Assembly (NCBI RefSeq): GCF_921293095.1
Contig: NW_025791658.1
Span: forward strand, 7,998,001-8,062,000
Reading direction: 5' to 3'
DNA: 64,000 nt
DNA from: Ischnura elegans
Lineage: Eukaryota; Arthropoda; Insecta; Odonata; Coenagrionidae
Part shown: in pieces, positions 22,254 through 31,379 of the stretch
How the letters are laid out: each line of letters opens with the position of its first letter
How positions within the stretch are numbered: the stretch's first letter is position 1
Translations under genes and position numbers: made by a program
Notes under the pieces: model-generated
The model's database searches: none
What the model was told of the DNA's origin: nothing
The model's input: the letters and a program-made list of their open reading frames with translations, nothing else

Positions 22254-22853
22254 ATTTTGATCATGTTTTCCTGCAGAATTTCTTCGTAACTTTCCGAACT
22301 TTTTCCTCAATCAAGATTTATATTGTAATTTTTTTAAGCTAGTCTTTATCGGCGCAAATATGGTAGAACGCTGAAATTTAGACATTTGCAAGAATTTTTG
22401 CCGAAGCTCCACAAGTTCGCGTTATACATATAATTTTGCTCATTGTTTGTTCGACTACAACAATAAAAAAATTCACATTGTTTAAAAGTCGTCCCGTGGC
22501 AATTCATACCACCAGCATGGAGATATTCGTTTTTTAAGTTTATTTTAAGTAACAATATCAGTTTAAATTAGTACAACAGATTCGGCTGTTATATGGTGCA
22601 AGTTCTTTGATACTTTTCGACCAATAAAATGTTGACTAAATTTTTCGTAAATTTCTTCGTGAATTTCATAACAATTACCTCAAGCAGCTATTATATAGGA
22701 AGATTTTTTTTCAAACTAGCCTTTATCGTGATAAACTTACCAGAAAACTGAAATTTATGCATTTGTGAGAAATTCTGGCAGGAATAATGTATTGTTTTAC
22801 TCATTCTTTATGCGACTACAACAGTGAATCACTTAAATTTATTTAAACATCGT
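22254..22853. repeat. Diverged tandem duplication downstream of the LRR copy
   Basis: 22327-22560 and 22700-22864 (continuing after the RT insertion at 24694) are diverged copies of one another, sharing 'actgaaatttatgcatttg'-like and 'cgactacaacaatga'-like runs and 'gggcgatattcg'. Confidence 0.55.
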
Positions 22854-22864
22854 CTTGCGGCAAT

Positions 22865-24682
22865 ACTTACTTACTTACTTACTCCCAGGGCCATACATAT
22901 CTAAGTAGATATTTGGCCGCACCAACAATCCTCTTCCATCTATCTCTATTTCCTGCGTCCTCCTCGGTCGCTCCTAATCGCTCCAGGTCTACCTTCACTT
23001 GGTCCCACCACCTTCGCCTTGGTCTTCCTCTTGGCCTTCTTCCTTTAGGATTCCTCATTATAACTTGTTTTAAATGATTAGTGTCCTCTCTTCTCAAAAT
23101 GTGCCCAGCCCATCTAATTCTTCTACATTTAAACTCGCACACTACATCTGGATCCTTGTATAGCTCTCTTAATTCTCTATTGTGTTTTCTCCTCCACTCT
23201 CCTCCTTCAGAGATAGGTCCATATATTTTCCTAAGGATCTTATTTTCAAAAACAATTAATTTTCTTTCTTCCTTTTTATCCAGTTTCCAAGTTTCACTTC
23301 CATATAACAGTACGGGTCTTATGATTGTTTTATATATTCTGATTTTAGTAGTGTGTGATAGTAATTTTGAGGACATGAGTTTGTTGCAGGCGTAGAAGCA
23401 TCTGTTAGCCAGATTCAGACTGTTTTGTATTTCTATTGCTTCTTTGTTTTCTCTTGAAATAAAAACGCCTAAATACTTAAAGGAGTCCACTTTTTCAAAT
23501 TTGTGGTTGTCTATGCAGAGAGGATTTTGATTTCTGTTCATTTCATTTCTTGTAAAGTGTATATATTTAGTTTTTCCATCATTTACTTTTAGTCCTACAT
23601 TAGCTGTTTCTTCCATGAAAAGTTTTGTAAGCCGGCGTATGTCGTCTAAATTTTCTGCTAAAATTACCACATCGTCTGCAAAAGCAAGTATATTTATTCT
23701 GGAGCCAATTGTTACGCCTTCGTCCATTTTTGCTACTTTTTGAAGAGCTTCTTCTATTGCTAAGTTGAATAGGATTGGGGATAGTCCATCACCCTGTCTT
23801 ACGCCTGCCTTTATCCTGAAAGGTTCCGACACCCGTGCATTTATTCGTACTGAGCATGTGGAGTCTGTCATACTTGTTTTAGCGAGGTTTATTAGCTTTT
23901 TTGGAATTCCGAACTTGTCCAACTTTTCCCACAGTCTCTCTCTATTAATACTGTCATATGCTTTTTGGAAATCGATAAATATTGCAAAACAATCTTTATT
24001 AAACTCCCAGTACTTCGCTATAATTTCTTTGAGAGTAAATATTTGATTTGTTGTGGACCTGCCTCTTACAAACCCTGCCTGGTGATCTAGAATTATTTCA
24101 CATGTATATTCTTCAATACGATTTAATATTATCTTAGATAGGACTTTATAAGGGATGCTAAGGAGTGAGATTCCTCTAAAATTACTGCACTCTACTTTCT
24201 CTCCTTTCTTGTGTATGGGGACAACTATTGCTTCCCTCCAGTCTTTTGGCATTTCTTCTCTTTCCCATATTATTTTCATTAATTCACATAGCTCATCTAT
24301 GACTATATCTCCTCCCGTCTTCAATAGCTCTGCAGATATTTCATCCTTACCAGGAGCTCTATGGTTTTTTAGGGCTTTAACTGCTGCTTTGACTTCTTCT
24401 CTAGTTGGTATTTCTACTTTGGGTTGTACATGATAGTAGATATCTTCGTTATCGTAGTCAGGTGTGATGTCCACTCCTTCTTCATTTAATAGTTCATAGA
24501 AATATTCTCTCCATCTTTCTACAACTTTCTGCGTCTCCGTTACCATAATTCCCTCTTTGTTCTTCACACCGTATGACTTCGGGGTGGATCCTTTTTTAAA
24601 GAATCTTACTTTTTTATAAAACTCTCTTGCATTATTTGCTGTCCGCTCTTGTTCTGCTTTTTCAATCAAACTGTTTATGTAT
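22865..24682 (-). mobile_element. 5'-truncated non-LTR retrotransposon with target-site duplication
   Basis: Flanked by the 11-bp direct repeat CTTGCGGCAAT (22854-22864 and 24683-24693). The 3' end, on the left, is a (TAAG)n tail that overlaps the stop codon of the ORF, typical of RTE-like elements with almost no 3' UTR. The 5' end is cut inside the reverse transcriptase. Removing it rebuilds a sequence similar to 22495-22520, the sister repeat. Confidence 0.88.
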
Positions 24683-24699
24683 CTTGCGGCAATGGACAT
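22879..24699 (-). CDS. Reverse transcriptase of non-LTR retrotransposon (truncated)
   Basis: Uninterrupted 606-codon frame. The RT domain shows APGKDEI, the NFRGISLLS block, GFVRGRSTTNQIF, the FIDFQKAYDSI aspartate, VRQGDGLSPILFN, the catalytic FADD box (ILAFADDVVIL) and FKYLGVFIS. The C-terminal part has RPVLLYGSETW and RRIRWAGHILRR, then an R/G/P-rich basic stretch and WDQVKVDLE. The N-terminal endonuclease is missing through 5' truncation. The first five or so codons come from the flanking target duplication, so the annotated Met is not native. Intact reading frame suggests a recent insertion, but it cannot be autonomous. No RNase H is seen. Confidence 0.88.
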   Translation of the reverse strand: MSIAARYINSLIEKAEQERTANNAREFYKKVRFFKKGSTPKSYGVKNKEGIMVTETQKVVERWREYFYELLNEEGVDITPDYDNEDIYYHVQPKVEIPTREEVKAAVKALKNHRAPGKDEISAELLKTGGDIVIDELCELMKIIWEREEMPKDWREAIVVPIHKKGEKVECSNFRGISLLSIPYKVLSKIILNRIEEYTCEIILDHQAGFVRGRSTTNQIFTLKEIIAKYWEFNKDCFAIFIDFQKAYDSINRERLWEKLDKFGIPKKLINLAKTSMTDSTCSVRINARVSEPFRIKAGVRQGDGLSPILFNLAIEEALQKVAKMDEGVTIGSRINILAFADDVVILAENLDDIRRLTKLFMEETANVGLKVNDGKTKYIHFTRNEMNRNQNPLCIDNHKFEKVDSFKYLGVFISRENKEAIEIQNSLNLANRCFYACNKLMSSKLLSHTTKIRIYKTIIRPVLLYGSETWKLDKKEERKLIVFENKILRKIYGPISEGGEWRRKHNRELRELYKDPDVVCEFKCRRIRWAGHILRREDTNHLKQVIMRNPKGRRPRGRPRRRWWDQVKVDLERLGATEEDAGNRDRWKRIVGAAKYLLRYVWPWE

Positions 24700-25062
24700 G
24701 GCCTAATGGGCGATATTCGTATTTCCGATTTAATTTCAGGGAGAGGAACAGTTCGAATTAGATCAAACGTTTTAGGAGCTATACGGTGGAAGTTCTGATA
24801 AAAAAAAATTATTGCGGTAATCCGTAAACGAAGTCTTCACGCACCATAAAAAGCTCCTGCAGTAAATCCGGAGAAATAAAAAATCACTTTCTACTATCTT
24901 ACTTCGGTTTTTTTTAATCCTCAACCTTTCGTGAATTAATTCTCCACAACTCTTCAACAAAACCTTGACCACCAGAGTACATAGTAATTTTTCCGTTGAT
25001 AAAAACGACATTGTCCGGGATGATGCGAAATTATGTATTTAATGGAAATCTTAATATTTTCT
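24694..25062. other. Sequence downstream of the RT insertion, unassigned
   Basis: Continuation of the diverged 22.3-22.9 kb duplication for ~70 bp, then AT-rich sequence with no recognised feature. Confidence 0.45.
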
Positions 25063-25150
25063 ACATATTTAAATAAAAGACGGCAGCACTTTTCCATAAT
25101 ATTTTAGAGCGTAACACGTGTTCTGGCTCACAGAGCCATCATCTGGTACA
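25063..25150 (-). repeat. Hammerhead-like motif repeat
   Basis: Minus strand 25113-25145: CAGATGAT-GGCTC-TGT-GAGCC followed by AGAACACGTG. The flank 'tatttaaataaaaga' resembles 58895-58920, where a related motif with GAAACGCG occurs. Confidence 0.45.
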
Positions 25151-25396
25151 ATTTAATCTCATGCATATATAAACATCACCTCATTATACATGAGGAGGTG
25201 GGTGTGAAGATTTCAAATGTTTCGAGAAGGGGTGGGAAAAAGACGTAAAGAGTGGAGACAGTGAGAGAAAATGCACCTAAAGAGATACGGGAAATCCAAG
25301 GTGGAAGGGGGGCTCTAGCCATGACAGTAGAATAACGGCACTAGAGAAGAAACACAGAAACCGGGAAGAACCGGGAAAGGGGGTGGATCAGATTAA
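25151..25396. other. Unassigned
   Basis: Purine-rich strand ('gaggaggtgggtgtgaagat' onward) with no gene recognised. Confidence 0.4.
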
Positions 25397-25936
25397 CCCG
25401 TCATTCCCCAGACTGTATGCATGGCTTTTAACTTCGGTTATTTCGCACTTTCCGATTCGCTTTGGCCTAATTAAGATGCATTTTAGGAAAAAAATATTTT
25501 CACCATATTATGCGATTTTTTTAAACGCTGTGTTCACGCAACGCTGGGAAAACTCCGGTTAATAAATACAAAATAAGTAATTTCAAAAAAATAAGGTTAT
25601 ATCTTTTGGTTTTTCATGTTGAATTGCACACTCGACATCTTCGCCGGGAGTTCATCAGGAATCCGTTGGAGGAAATTCCCCATTCTGCCTTTCAACGGAC
25701 ATGCTGGGGTATGTCATTTTTCATAAGGGTGTCCCGTATGTGTGCATCAATTTTAATTCCAAACGCCATCAGTCATAAAAATACAATTATATGAATGGAA
25801 ATGTTGGTGGAAATTCAGAACTAGAGATACTAAAAGAAGTCAGTTAATCGAAGAAAAAATTATTCTGACGTAGAAACTTGTTCTGAGGATTAGAACTCAA
25901 CAATGTTGCGTTAACGCAACGCCAGGGATTAATGGG
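25397..25936 (+). mobile_element. TTAA-MITE family T, full-length copy
   Basis: Begins after TTAA (25393-25396) with CCCGTCATTCCCCAG and ends ATTAATGGG followed by TTGA (a mutated TTAA). 540 bp, non-coding. TTAA targeting and CCC...GGG ends suggest mobilisation by a piggyBac-like transposase. Partial copies: 6655-6875, 10005-10392, 12568-13442, 50363-50588, 53024-53400, 54985-55297. Confidence 0.7.
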
Positions 25937-25940
25937 TTGA

Positions 25941-26368
25941 AAAGAGGGTTAGGATAAAAAGGGAGGCCGCGTGTCGTAAGACACTGAGAAGTGTACATTG
26001 CGGAGGTGGAAGGAGATCAGTGTGGGAGAGGTGTCATTGCATTTTATTCTTTCATGAAATCCTTTTCTTATTACTATTGCTACATTTTTACCTATAATAT
26101 ATATAACTGTAGAGAGAATACGTAATACCGTGTGATCTCATTTTTTCCTGGCGCATAAGGTTCAGAAAATGTCCTCGGGTTTTCCAACAATTCATCATCT
26201 TCTCGTCCTCCTGCGATATGAGCAGCGACTTCCTCCTTCACACTAAGGGGATCTGCTGATTTAGAAGACGTTGGGTCACGTGGAGAACGCGGACCAATCG
26301 GAAACCGTAAAAGATTTCTGCACGCATATCCGTAACCTAACTGCAGAAAACTTTCCAACTGCGGTACA
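25941..26368. other. Unassigned intergenic sequence
   Basis: No feature recognised. The minus-strand open frame over 26092-26391 shows no domain. Confidence 0.45.
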
Positions 26369-27166
26369 TGCCCCACACAGAAAATAAACATCTATTAGAT
26401 ATCTACAGATAGATAAATAGTTATCTAATAGACATCTATCATAGATATCTATTAGATATATTAATGTCAAAATAGCAGCAGTTCCATTAGATATCTACGG
26501 TAGACGTCTCTTAGACATCTACTGTAGATGTCTATTAGATATCTAATTATCTGTTCTATACTTATCTATATCTATAAAAAAATTTCTCATGCCTATGCTT
26601 GATGCAATTAACATTAGTGAAAAAATTGTCGCCGTATGATCAAAATGAAAACTAAAAAAAATTACCAAGACAAGGCATTGAACTTGTGTTCCCCGTTCCA
26701 CAGCCAAGCGAACTCACCACTACACCAACTGATCCTGTTGTCAAAATAGCGCTTTCTTGGAATTGTATAACAATTGTTAAAAATACGACTCAGAAATTAA
26801 TTAATTACAGCCAAACTAAGGCCCATTCAATGGAATCATACATCTATTCATAGATGAAAATAGACCATATGTATAGATACAGTTGGCATAGTCGCCACGC
26901 ATCGTTCTACGCGTCGCAAAATTTTTCAAGTCCGCCATCACTCCAGTAAGGAACCAAAAAAATTGTCCCTAAATCAAATGTTATATCGCTTCCATAGCTC
27001 ATGAATCGCGTTTTAAATCACACTTTCGGAGATGTATCCAAAATCGCCCCTTGCCACCTGCACATCTAATAGATGTCTAATAGAAATCTATTAGATATAG
27101 ATCTATTCATAGATGAAAATAGACAATATATAGATATCTATAGATATCTATTTTCCGTGTGGGGCA
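26369..27166. mobile_element. 798-bp inverted-repeat element rich in TAGATATCTA palindromes
   Basis: Ends TGCCCCACACAGAAAATA (left) and TATTTTCCGTGTGGGGCA (right), an 18-bp inverted repeat with one mismatch. Both subterminal regions are crowded with AGATATCT/TCTATTAGATATCTA-type palindromes (26390-26570 and 27060-27150). It contains a tRNA-like segment (26664-26736). No transposase and no clear target duplication, so the family is unknown. Confidence 0.65.
26664..26736 (-). repeat. tRNA-derived (SINE-like) segment
   Basis: Minus strand has an A-box-like GTTGGTGTAGTGG followed ~45 nt later by a B-box-like AAGTTCAATGCC. The acceptor ends do not pair, so it is not a functional tRNA gene. Lies inside the 26369-27166 element. 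Confidence 0.45.
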
Positions 27167-27169
27167 TAG

Positions 27170-27375
27170 CATTTTCGTAAGAACATACCTGAAAGAGACT
27201 TAAAAGAGAGTTAAACTGAAATTTCGTTATACGGGAGATACGTTATGCGGGAAATTTCGTTATACGGGAGGTACGTTATGCGGGAAATTTCGTTATTCGA
27301 CACCAAAAATAATTTCGTTACACTGAATATGTCGTTAAACTGTCGTTCGTTATTAAGAAATTTCACTGTATCAGG
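27170..27375 (+). repeat. pogo/Tc1-like MITE remnant with short tandem repeat
   Basis: Three ~35-bp units of 'gggaaatttcgttatacggg' type, ending 'gaaatttcactgta'. Resembles the CAGTGAAAT...ATTTCACT-ended element at 51045-51202. Confidence 0.45.
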
Positions 27376-28041
27376 AAATAGAGTTTATAGGTTGAAAGAA
27401 GTCTCGCGAATCAAGGGCAAACTCCGATGGTATTCACCGGATAAATACTAGTGGTCATGGCAGCACTCTTCTCTCTGCTCAGTGCATTCACAGGGCCGCC
27501 AGGAAGTTCGCCGCAGTCGCTGACGCAAGAGTTGCGTATAGCAGTCTACAAATAGGACGGTAGTCAGGGCTGGGAGATTGACGCGACAGGACGACAATCG
27601 AATGAAGCCACCTTTGTTTTCTCTTTGAAGTCTTTGTTTTCACACCCAATTCGCCATTTTGAAGGTAAGTCCAACCTGCAGTTTTTTGCTATTATTACTG
27701 TATATCTTCCCATGTTCCTCTGATTTTGTGTGATTTGTGAGCTAGAACATTTCATTTCATTGGCTATAATAAAAGTAAATACCGTGTAAATTAATCCTAT
27801 AGTTCATCTGGCTTAACAATTTTGGATGTTCGCCCTTAATACTATAAGGTAAATTTCACTGTATCGACATAAAATAACATCCATACATCATCGTATTGAA
27901 GCAATATGGATAATTTTCAATGATATGTAGCATGGATTCATTGTTTTCCAAGCACATAATATTAATTTTATTACCTCATCAACAATAGAAATGCTGCTTT
28001 GGCCTTCTATCGAATGTATTATTGTATCGTTTATAACTTCA
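27376..28041 (+). repeat. Segmental duplication, copy A, left part
   Basis: 27540-28041 aligns with 34780-36055 once the insertions of the latter are ignored (shared: 'ggtaagtccaac', 'gtgagctagaa', 'aagtaaataccgtg', 'acaattttggat', 'gaagcaatatggataa'). The GTAAGT at ~27664 and ~34841 is at the same place in both, so a spliced transcript once began here (inference). The coding part, if any, is not conserved between copies. Confidence 0.6.
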
Positions 28042-28546
28042 ATGGACCTCTGGACAAAATTTTAATTTGCCTTCAAATATGTTCTAAAAATCAACAAGGA
28101 TAAATATATATGTAAAACGTTTATTATATGTAATAATTTTCCATGGAAAGTTTTTTAATCGCAAGAAAAGGAAGCTTTCTCACCAGCAGACACTCGCACC
28201 TCAATACGTATTTCCACTGGCTGACGGAAATATGACGTCAGCTCATGCAACCATGCGGCGGTACCATGAAATCCATGGGGGTTCGGCGGATTTGCTATGG
28301 GATCTTCAGCACGGATAGGCACTTCGCTAGCGTTTCACTTTGAGAAGTGTACATAATATGTTCATAGTCATACACTCGTAGTCTGCCTTGCGGCTAATAG
28401 TATCAATAATCGTAATCAATGGCAAAGTGGCATGAGAGCGATTAAGGAATGGATGTGAGGCTCCGGAACAGCATAATATCGCCGTGACGTGCTTTTCCGA
28501 AGAGTGAAAAAGTTACTAGGGATATTATTTTGCTTCTGTGGGCATC

Positions 28547-28933
28547 ATGGATCCTGGTTTCGATAAGGGAGACGCGAGAAACTTGCCTAAATTTTCAACT
28601 GCCTTAATGTTTACATTCATAAGTAGAAACAGTAACTACATAAATTCTGAGACCCGGGGGAGAAGATGGCTAGGTGAGTATATCGCCACGATTGGAAATT
28701 GATTTACTTAGGGTATTAGTTGATGTTAACGTTTCTAAATCCTTTTTTCACATAGAGTCGGACGAGAAGAATAAGGCGATGATGCTATAGGTTACGTGCA
28801 AGTTAAGCGTGATAAAAATGCTCGTATTCGTAGGTTCGATCGAAGGCCAATGTTGTTGAAGCCCGTCTTTTGGAGGAGAGCGGCGAAATCGAAGTTGTGA
28901 CTCTTTCGTGTAAGGATTGCATAGCCAGTTTGG
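28547..28933 (+). pseudogene. SWIM/YqaJ-type gene fragment, two exons
   Basis: Exon 28547-28673 reads MDPGFDKGDARNLPKF...FISRNSNYINSETRGRRWL and ends at a GTGAGT donor. After a short intron with a CACATAG acceptor, 28756-28933 reads GDDAIGYVQVKRDKNARIR and, in another frame, VEARLLEESGEIEVV then LSCKDCIASL before GTACGT. The order DARNLPK, GYVQVKR, CxxCxAS matches the N-terminus of arthropod SWIM zinc-finger proteins that often carry a YqaJ-type nuclease. An in-frame TAA and a frameshift show decay, and the rest of the gene is not seen. Family assignment is from memory of conserved blocks. Confidence 0.5.
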
Positions 28934-29428
28934 GTACGTAAGACTTTACTCTTAAGTGGTATTGTATCTTTTTTATTTGGCATTTTAAGGTAAACAAATT
29001 TTCCCGTTATTTATGCGTGAAGAGCAACCTCATGAAATTTTTAAGTGGTGAAATCTCCGATTTAATAGACCTAACAATTAGTATTTCCCGAAGCGTGGAA
29101 AATATAATATAGAACTTCTTCGAAGTAGCCCACTTGCTCAAAATTTCACTTTTAAGTAACTTAATAGGACAAAAAAATTCCCCTTTTTCTGTTGCTGTTC
29201 CTTACATTCTTTACCTACAGCAAAAATATGGGAGATAAAACTATCCGCTTATTATTATTACATTTGTTACCTATCAAAGAGCTGTAGGGTTCTACGGTAC
29301 TTATTCATTTGGTTTTGTAAGCATATATTCGACTTACTCTAACATTGTTAACTCCAGTCTTTCCCTAGTTTCAAGAGAAAAATACTTCAGTTAATGATAT
29401 TAGAGTTTTCGTAGTAAGTAACAATAAA

Positions 29429-29575
29429 TCAAGAAACTGAAATTCGTCGGCACTTTTTCATCCGAACAGTTTGTCGTCCACCGTCTTGGGGGACCGTGTG
29501 AAAATACTTATTTGAGGCATTTCCACTAGTATTACTGCACATAGGCACAATGCAGTACTTATAGCTGTGCTTCGA
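29429..29575 (-). pseudogene. THAP-like zinc-finger exon
   Basis: Minus-strand frame YKYCIVPMCSNTSG...NKYFHTVPQDGGRQTVRMKKCRR resembles the N-terminal part of a THAP domain (C-x4-C start, FHxxP, basic KKxRR). An AG acceptor (GAAGCACAG) precedes it and the frame stops soon after RISVS. The CxxH and AVPTIF parts that complete a THAP domain are not present, so it is a partial or broken exon. THAP domains bind DNA in P-element-type transposases and host regulators. Confidence 0.45.
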
Positions 29576-29960
29576 CAAATCGACGAAATACGTAAGACAA
29601 CAAATACGGCGTAATATCCACCATATCGCTAATTCTTTACCTCCTCTACACAAATGCGCACGGACACGAGCAACACTATAGCATGAGCTGACGTCATTCA
29701 AGATGGCAGTGGTGCGAATTACGTTCTTCTTGCATGGCAAGTGACAGCTATTTTAAATGCCCGAAATAAAAAAAATGCAAGATTATGCGGCCAAAGTGTT
29801 ACACCAGTTAGCTTAATATTTACACGAACTTTTCAGAAAGGTCTTTACCTTGATAGGTGTCCAGAGGTCTATTGCATTCACTGAAACTCAATTTGAACAA
29901 TTTCATTGATCTCCTTCAAACGGAGTCGTTTGAATAGGAAATATGGTTATGTTCACCTTA

Positions 29961-30163
29961 TAATTAATCGTAGAGGGCGTAACTTGGTGGAAATCCAAAA
30001 TATCACGAATACAAGGATCAAGAACTTTGCTATTTCCGCATAATATTTTATTAGCAGGGTACCTTACAGGGGACCTTGATATTGTTACCCTGTAACGAAA
30101 CTATGGTCGGTGCTAATAAAATATTATGTGGAAATAGCAAAGTTCTTGATCCTTGTATTCGTG
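29961..30163. mobile_element. Short foldback element with 12-bp target duplication
   Basis: Direct repeats ATGTTCACCTTA at 29949-29960 and 30164-30175 flank it. Arms 30003-30058 and 30113-30168 are inverted copies. The loop contains CTTGATAT, a GTTAC-CCT-GTAAC stem and GAAAC (30075-30110, plus strand), the hammerhead-like order again. Paralogous segment B shows the uninterrupted site near 36300. Confidence 0.65.
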
Positions 30164-30175
30164 ATGTTCACCTTA

Positions 30176-30735
30176 ACTTCACAATAAAAATAGATGTGGA
30201 TATAAAATAAAATATAAGGTGAGCTTGGAGACTTCAAGATAACCACATGCTTATACTACCTGGCAATACTCTGAAAATATCGGACTGCATCGTTCATAAG
30301 TGTAGGATAAAATCAATCTAATCGACGTAACTTCATATCGTTATTAGTAAGCATTTTTGGTAAACATTTTCTATATCTCCGTAAGGTATTTGGCCGTCCT
30401 AAAAATCTTACAGTTTGTTTCATCCCAAAAATAATACTTTCCATTCAAAATGCGTCTAACGAATGCACAGTGTATCTATAATAACATTTATTGAGACAAG
30501 GGAATTTATAATTTTCGTTTGATTTAATTTTCATCTTATTTCACACCATTACAGTTATTTTTCTTTCATTCGCATACTTTGTTAAACAAAAATTACACTC
30601 GAGTATAAAGTGCATCCAATGAGATTTGTATCGGTGTAACTCGATTATGAATCGCTCCAATGGAATGGCAATCAATGAAAATGTTGACTTAATTTAAAAT
30701 ACTTTACCATTAATACTTCACTCATCATGATGATT
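30176..30735 (+). repeat. Segmental duplication, copy A, right part
   Basis: Aligns with 36310-36640 and then 37730-37882 plus 38422-38460 ('aaaatgcgtctaacgaat', 'catactttgttaaacaaaaa', 'ggaatggcaatcaatgaaaa'). No coding sequence supported. Confidence 0.6.
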
Positions 30736-31100
30736 ACTAGAAGATTGAATATGACATGCTCCACACAAAATGGCGACAGTGAAATTTCAAATGCAGGCTA
30801 TATTTTTTAATTTAAAATCAATTAACCAAGAGGATTACCGGAAAAGTAGTGTTAAACGCGAGGATAAGAATTTATTGAAGATTCAAAATAATCGAATGCC
30901 AGAGCCTGAAGGTCGAAATTCGAAATTGAATAATATTATTCCGGTGTCATTCATTAAGTAATGCCCCACATTATTTTAAAAAGAAAATTAATATACATAG
31001 ATCATTGTTCTAGTCGGTGCTTCACAAATCATGTATGTTCCCTGCGCTGGTGAAGTTTGACGCCGTTATGGCAGATAGCAGAACCGTAGTACAGAGTTAA

Positions 31101-31340
31101 AATGACGTCTACATACCTCTCACGTTAAAAGCAACGTGCTGTTATTGAATTTTTGTGTACAGAAAAAGAAACCGGGATGAACGTCCATAAACGTTTGAGT
31201 GCGGTGCATGGTGACGCTGCATTTGGTAGGAGAGAAGATGGGCGTTGGGCAAAGAAAGTTACATCCTCATCAGGAGATGCAGAAACAGAGCTCCATGATC
31301 AGACCACGCTCTGCATGGCATCGACTACAAGACAAGAGCT
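31101..31340 (+). pseudogene. mariner-like transposase N-terminal fragment
   Basis: Frame reads KQRAVIEFLCTEKETGMNVH then KRLSAVHGDAAF...RRWAKK-like and GDAETELHDQ, the N-terminal helix-turn-helix region of a mariner-type transposase. An in-frame stop precedes KQRAV and the catalytic domain is missing. A second fragment of the same family is at 39928-40050. Confidence 0.65.
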
Positions 31341-31379
31341 TTTACCACGAGGGAATAATACATGCACCCCCAAAACTTT

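Larger units (their letters stand above)
28042..29872. mobile_element. Putative 1.8 kb element with SWIM-like and THAP-like remnants
   Basis: Bounded by a 12-bp inverted repeat (GACCTCTGGACA at left, TGTCCAGAGGTC at right). The interval is absent from the paralogous segment B (near 36055-36225), which is colinear outside it. A 17-bp sequence ATGACGTCAGCTCATGC lies at 28224-28240 and inverted at 29684-29700, each ~170-185 bp from its end. Inside are convergent coding remnants: SWIM-like on plus, THAP-like on minus. No clear target duplication and no DDE domain. Element status is inferred. Confidence 0.4.

Noticed and set aside
23081..24433. Plus-strand open frames over the reverse transcriptase
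   Set aside because: Shadows of the minus-strand RT frame.
26664..26736. Possible tRNA gene (minus strand)
   Set aside because: No acceptor stem pairing; lies in a transposable element. Treated as SINE-derived.
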